A DNA stretch of 64,000 bases, taken from the NCBI GenBank assembly GCA_024509875.1, contig JAMPIV010022935.1, positions 682,001-746,000 on the forward strand. Direction: 5' to 3'. Origin of the DNA: Oreohelix idahoensis (Eukaryota > Mollusca > Gastropoda > Stylommatophora > Oreohelicidae). The position numbers were made by a program, and so were the translations under genes. The notes beneath the pieces are model-generated. The model was not told the DNA's origin, did no database searches, and worked only from the letters and a program-made list of their open reading frames with translations. Positions 59,760-64,000 of the stretch are shown here, in pieces (the first letter of the stretch is position 1; every line of letters starts with the position of its first letter).

Positions 59760-62700
59760 TGTCACGAAGCCGGCTTTCAGTAATCATGCAGTACTAATGG
59801 TCTGCAGGCAGGTTTAGTGAATAACCTGAAACTTTGTGTTTTAAGCGGGTTATTACTAAAATTGATTATATTAAATGAGCAAAGGAAAGGACCGCCCGCT
59901 TGTTACCATGGCCCGAACGGGGAGCAAAGATTAGCAACATTATAATCTAACAAGCTGTTCATGAAAAGTCACTCAGGAGGGTTGGGACGGGACAGGTACT
60001 CACCCTGTAGACACTTTAAGCCTAAAATAATTTCAACGAATTTGAGCAAGTCAATTAGGAGTTGTCCTGATTTAGTAGAAGGGCTATGCTCCCTGGGGAA
60101 TTGAATTGTAATGAAGAAGAGGAAGAGGAAAAGAAAGGACGCAAAACATAAATAAATAAAAGTAAAAAAAATACAAAAAGGTTCTTGTGTCTTTATTCAC
60201 CGGCAGATGTAAATTGTTGAAATTTCGAACCCAAACCGAGCACCGTACTTTTTCTTACATTTTTTTCTTACATTTTTTTTCTGAAATTCGAGCGAAAAAT
60301 CTAACACCGTCTCCGCGCGGCAAATCTCTCTCTCAGTCCGCCAAGATTGTGCGCTCTCTCTTTTACTACGGCAATGTACTTGTGCGCTTTCTCTTTCACT
60401 ACGGCAATGTACTTGTGCGCTATCTCTTTCTCCACGGCAATGTACTTGTGCGCTCTCTCTTTCACTACGGCAATGTCCTTATGCGCTCTCCCTTTCACTA
60501 CGGCAATTTATCCATCCGGTTGTGTGGCAGGACATCAAAGGGATTATTCGTCTGGTTGGGTGATGGTGGTGGTATCAGTCTCTCTTCTGTGGATTGAAGT
60601 GACGTCGATTTGTAGGAATGTAATTTATATGGTCCTGTGTAGGGAATGAAACAGCTCGATCGTTCTGTGATCTACATCGATTCGAAGTGTATGGGATTTT
60701 GCGAAAGTTGCTTACTCTACATCTTTGCAACCTGGGTTGATCTTGTATAACTAGGTTTACAGTGACAAGTGAATTTTCCCTGATATGATGGATGAATAAA
60801 GGGACTTTTAGCTTTTCATAACATTAGAACCCCTGAACATTTGTTGTAACCTTTCGTTTCGCCAGAGCGAACCGACCGGAACTAATTTAGTATGCGGCAC
60901 GAGATCAAAGAGACAGACTGAGGGATTTCAGGGGAGACTATCGGCGCTATCAAAGACAGTAGTGGTCCCTGAAACGATTTCGCATCTCGGTGTTAAGCAC
61001 GGAACCGATCGCAGCCAGAGCGAACGGGGAAAGCTGACGCAAGCAGCGAACGAAGATACGAGAGGCCAGGGGCGGCTTCTCTCTTTGGATTTGGCGGTCA
61101 GATCCCCCAAAGTCATGAGATAAAAAAAGCTGTCAAAGTTATCATGTCCCACTCATCTTGCATTCCAGTTGTAGATATACAGATCACGTAGAAATACACT
61201 TCATCATTCGCTGGCCAGAACTTGATAGAAGCACTAGCGATATTTGAAATCTTGCTAGATCATCCCATGGATTTTCATTTTATTTGCAGTGAATTCTATT
61301 CTGTGCAAAGCGGTAATATATATATATTGTGTAAAGTGATCAGTGGTCGAGTTCATTCATTATATTTCATTGGATTTTGTGTTAATTTAAACCTATTAAA
61401 TTAAACCGTCTCAATAGTTCCAGTTGTAAATATAATGATCTATCTATTATATTATTTCAAAAGATAATAGATGCTTAAATTAACTTTTAAAGTCGCGAAG
61501 GAATTTATAATTAATAAATTTAGTTAAGTCCTATATTTATAGATGTGTGATTTAACCACTAGAACTCGCGCAGTGTTTATTAAATACATAATTAAATACT
61601 CGAGTGTATAATAGGCTTAACGGGAAATTTATCGCGCGCTTAGAAGATTATTTGTTTTAAAGTATGATTATGTTGTTATGGGTTTTCTATCTTTTTCTCT
61701 AGATTGATCACCTTTTGCAATCCCAGCAATAACGAAATCTTTCAGAGTTTCCATACTCGGTTCTTAAACTTCCAGACAGTTTGATGAGACATTTTTTTAA
61801 AGTAAATCTTGTGGTGGTCCGGTACGGCCTGGCTAGCATAATTACATGAAGGAAAGCCTACCCAAGATCATTTGATTATTATCATAAAATTAAATCTGTA
61901 AGATAAACTGGAAGATGAACAGTGCCAGTAGCGATAGTTTATATACTGCTCTATTGTGAGAGATTACCGATTTACCTGAATGTGACCGAGCCTAGTTTTT
62001 CCTCACTGGATTAAAAACTTTCCCGGTCAGTGGCTATCATCACGCAGTGAAGGATTATACCATCACCTCATTTTTCACCCCTATGTCGAACTGCGTCAGT
62101 GCCATCCCATAGACTCGTTTCTTTATAATAAAACACAAGAACTCTTAGAACTTCAAGTCCGGCGATAAGCGGGAATATTTGCTCTCAGTGAATCCTCGCA
62201 TTATCTGGGGCGGGACATAGAAGGACTAGACAGTTGTCATACGTCAAGAGTTAAATATTGTGTTTATCATTCTAAGGGATTGTCTGATGCTGCAACTCGG
62301 TAAGTGTGTGGTGTATATGAGTGTGGATCCGCACAGTGTGTATGAATGACAGGAAATTAATTTTTTTTTGCAACAAACCATTTTGTTAACTTGCCTACCG
62401 GGGTAAATACGTTTTTCTGTATACCCGGCATTGTTCCTTTAGTGGATAGTTGATAATTTGTTAACTCTGTTCCATCCCCCCCCCCTTTTTTTTTTCTTTG
62501 CTTAGTAAAGGGAAGACACCATTGGGAAGATAACAGTAATTTTTTGTCTACCACCTATACCTAATTTGGTAACACCTCTTTTCAGAGTAATTAAATTCAC
62601 TGTTGGGTTACATTACCTATGTTCCTGATAACTATCTATCTTGAGACTGGGTTTATCTTTGTCTAATACAAGCGGGAAGGGCTTAGTCGATACCAATCTT

Positions 62701-63164
62701 CTTCACCCCCTCCCTACCTTGATATTTGCATTTTTTTTTTCTGTACTTATGATAAATTTATGTAACACTTGATATTGTTTTTTTTTTTTGTGATTTGATC
62801 TTTACGGTAAATAAACATCATAAACTTAAATCGGACTGTGTTGGAATACCCAAAAGCCCAAACATTCCCTATTTGTTTAATATAGCTGTATCCACGTCGT
62901 CTGAGTGCTTGAAGCAACAAATCGGTGTGAGCGCAGACGTGTGTCTGGAAAACTGGCAAATAATTGTTTGACCAGGAGAGTGGAAGAGAAGATTGAGAGA
63001 AACGATTTGTCGTAAATACGTCTGTCTTTACTCTCCTCCAGCACTCTGTGGAGCATCATATTTAATCTATACATTTCTATCACTGAGCTTTCCATCATCA
63101 TTTTCCACGCTAAACCGGACTACTATTTCTAGACTCTTTTTTCTCTCAAAATAACTTTACGACA
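59760..63164 (+). repeat. Candidate 5' LTR of a plus-strand LTR element
   Basis: The right edge is well supported: it ends TTTACGACA, as the family B LTR ends TCTACGACA, and a tRNA-Pro-like primer-binding site follows five bases later. The left edge is inferred from TGTCACGAAGCC, which fits the TGTYACG start shared by the other LTR families here. That gives 3.4 kb. The second LTR and the target duplication are outside the window, so the left edge is unproven. No coding sequence is recognised within it. Confidence 0.4.
60349..60513 (+). repeat. 33-bp minisatellite, five copies
   Basis: The unit GTGCGCTCTCTCTTTCACTA, then CGGCAATGTACTT, repeats with a period of exactly 33 (starts at 60349, 60382, 60415, 60448 and 60481) and a few substitutions. 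Because 33 is a multiple of three it stays open in frame, which explains the reading frame 60187-60597. Confidence 0.95.
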
Positions 63165-63980
63165 ATATTTGGCTGGCTCGCCGGGATAATTTTGAGATAC
63201 ATTTGATGCACACATATTTGTGGGCTGGTTCTGGGATCTTGAGCTACATTTGAGGCAATCGCATAGCCGGGTTAAAGATATTTTGAGTCTGATTTAGTCT
63301 GGGTCTAACTAGGTAGAGTGTGAATGATCTGTCTTTGTGAATTAGGGAAATAAATAAATAATTACACCCCTAGACAAACGTTCTTTAAGTATTTGGGTTG
63401 TCCACACAGCATATTTACAGGTTGTTTTCTCTCCACAGCAGTAGAAAGTACAGATAAACAAAAATATTTGCTATTTTAATTATCCTCTGGCGGAGATAAT
63501 TATATTTCTTTCTTTATAAGAGTTGCTGGGATTGCGTGATTGTTTTACAGTCACTAAGGTTTTTGAAGTTAAAAAAAGAGTTGAGCTTAGCTAAAGACGG
63601 ATTGTTCTGATTTTTAAAAATTAAGTTAACAACGTCTCATCTCAATAATTGACTTTAGGGACGGAGTTTGTTGTCAGAGATTTAAAATTTAGGGAAAAAT
63701 TTTTTTTTTTCCTTTTAAATTGTTTTAATATAAATTTTTCTCTACTGTTAGTAAAAGTAGATTCTTTTCCAGTGTAACTTACCATTTAGTGGCATAGTCG
63801 CTTGCGTTTAGAGCCTTAATTGCCAGATAATAGCAGCGATAAGTTTGCACAGTACAGGTAGGAGGTAACACAGGTAAATTTATACTTGTGTTTTTTTTTT
63901 TCTCGTAGCGGTTCAGAGTTCCTCCCCTTCGCGTTTCTTCTTACTAGTTCTCTAGGCATACTTCATCTTATTCTTTAACA
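63165..63980 (+). other. Primer-binding site and leader of a plus-strand LTR element
   Basis: Five bases after the LTR end comes TGGCTGGCTCGCCGGGAT (from 63170), close to the tRNA-Pro type site TGGGGGCTCGTCCGGGAT. The leader to the first ATG is about 816 bp, nearly the same as the 813 bp in the family B element. Confidence 0.55.
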
Positions 63981-64000
63981 ATGGCAGAGAGGATAAAGAT
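63981..64000 (+). CDS. gag: First codons of gag of an LTR element, cut by window end
   Basis: ATGGCAGAGAGGATAAAG gives MAERIK, matching the start MAERAK of the family B gag, with 14 of 18 bases identical. Only 20 bases are in the window. The call rests on this start, the leader length and the upstream primer site. Confidence 0.5.

Overview
The window is eukaryotic and animal-like. It has spliced coding exons, long AT-rich introns, microsatellites, tRNA-derived SINEs, several clades of non-LTR retrotransposon, Tc1 and mariner transposons, and LTR retrotransposons. The mixture of RTE-like and RNase H-bearing LINEs with Gypsy elements that carry integrase upstream of reverse transcriptase fits a lophotrochozoan, most likely a mollusc. 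That is an inference from repeat types, not from a diagnostic host gene.

Host gene. I recognise one host gene, on the minus strand. Five exons (54219-54755, 45678-45788, 42097-42234, 22686-22750, 18444-18774) have canonical splice sites and one unbroken frame. They encode a secreted, cysteine-containing protein of about 394 residues with an N-terminal signal peptide and a very acidic, Tyr/Gly-rich C-terminal part. I do not recognise the family. Its introns (about 8.4, 3.4, 19.3 and 3.9 kb) are packed with transposons.

Layout, left to right. 1-2758: RTE-like LINE, minus strand, cut by the window edge. 2759-3590: 3' end of an RNase H-bearing LINE. 4314-17090: a TATC microsatellite split by a solo LTR (family C), itself split at 4583-14180 by a complete 9.6-kb Gypsy element with 1512-bp LTRs, a CACCC target duplication and domain order gag-PR-IN-RT-RH (GMR1-type). 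18444-18774: last recognised host exon. 19906-22372: RNase H LINE, copy 1. 23435-23868: two palindromic MITEs and an (AC)n tract. 24301-37651: a Tc1-like transposon split by an old solo LTR (TSD CTGAC), which is split in turn by a younger LTR element of the same family at 25890-35098 (TSD ATACT, 2.6-kb LTRs, gag-PR-IN, no RT-RH). 37654-41020: SINE and LINE fragments and LINE copy 2 (10-bp TSD). 42-46 kb: two host exons. 46-53.8 kb: RTE-like LINE fragments, SINEs, and a second family C solo LTR inserted into a SINE. 54219-54755: host exon 1 with the start codon. 55463-59148: a third family C solo LTR (TSD GTGCT) holding a LINE 3' fragment and a mariner. 59760-64000: candidate 5' LTR, tRNA-Pro-like primer-binding site, leader and the first codons of gag of another LTR element, plus strand, running off the window.

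The most notable items are the GMR1-type element with all LTR boundaries resolved, its RT-less relative with a triplicated primer-binding-site region, the nested insertions each confirmed by target duplications, and the split host gene.
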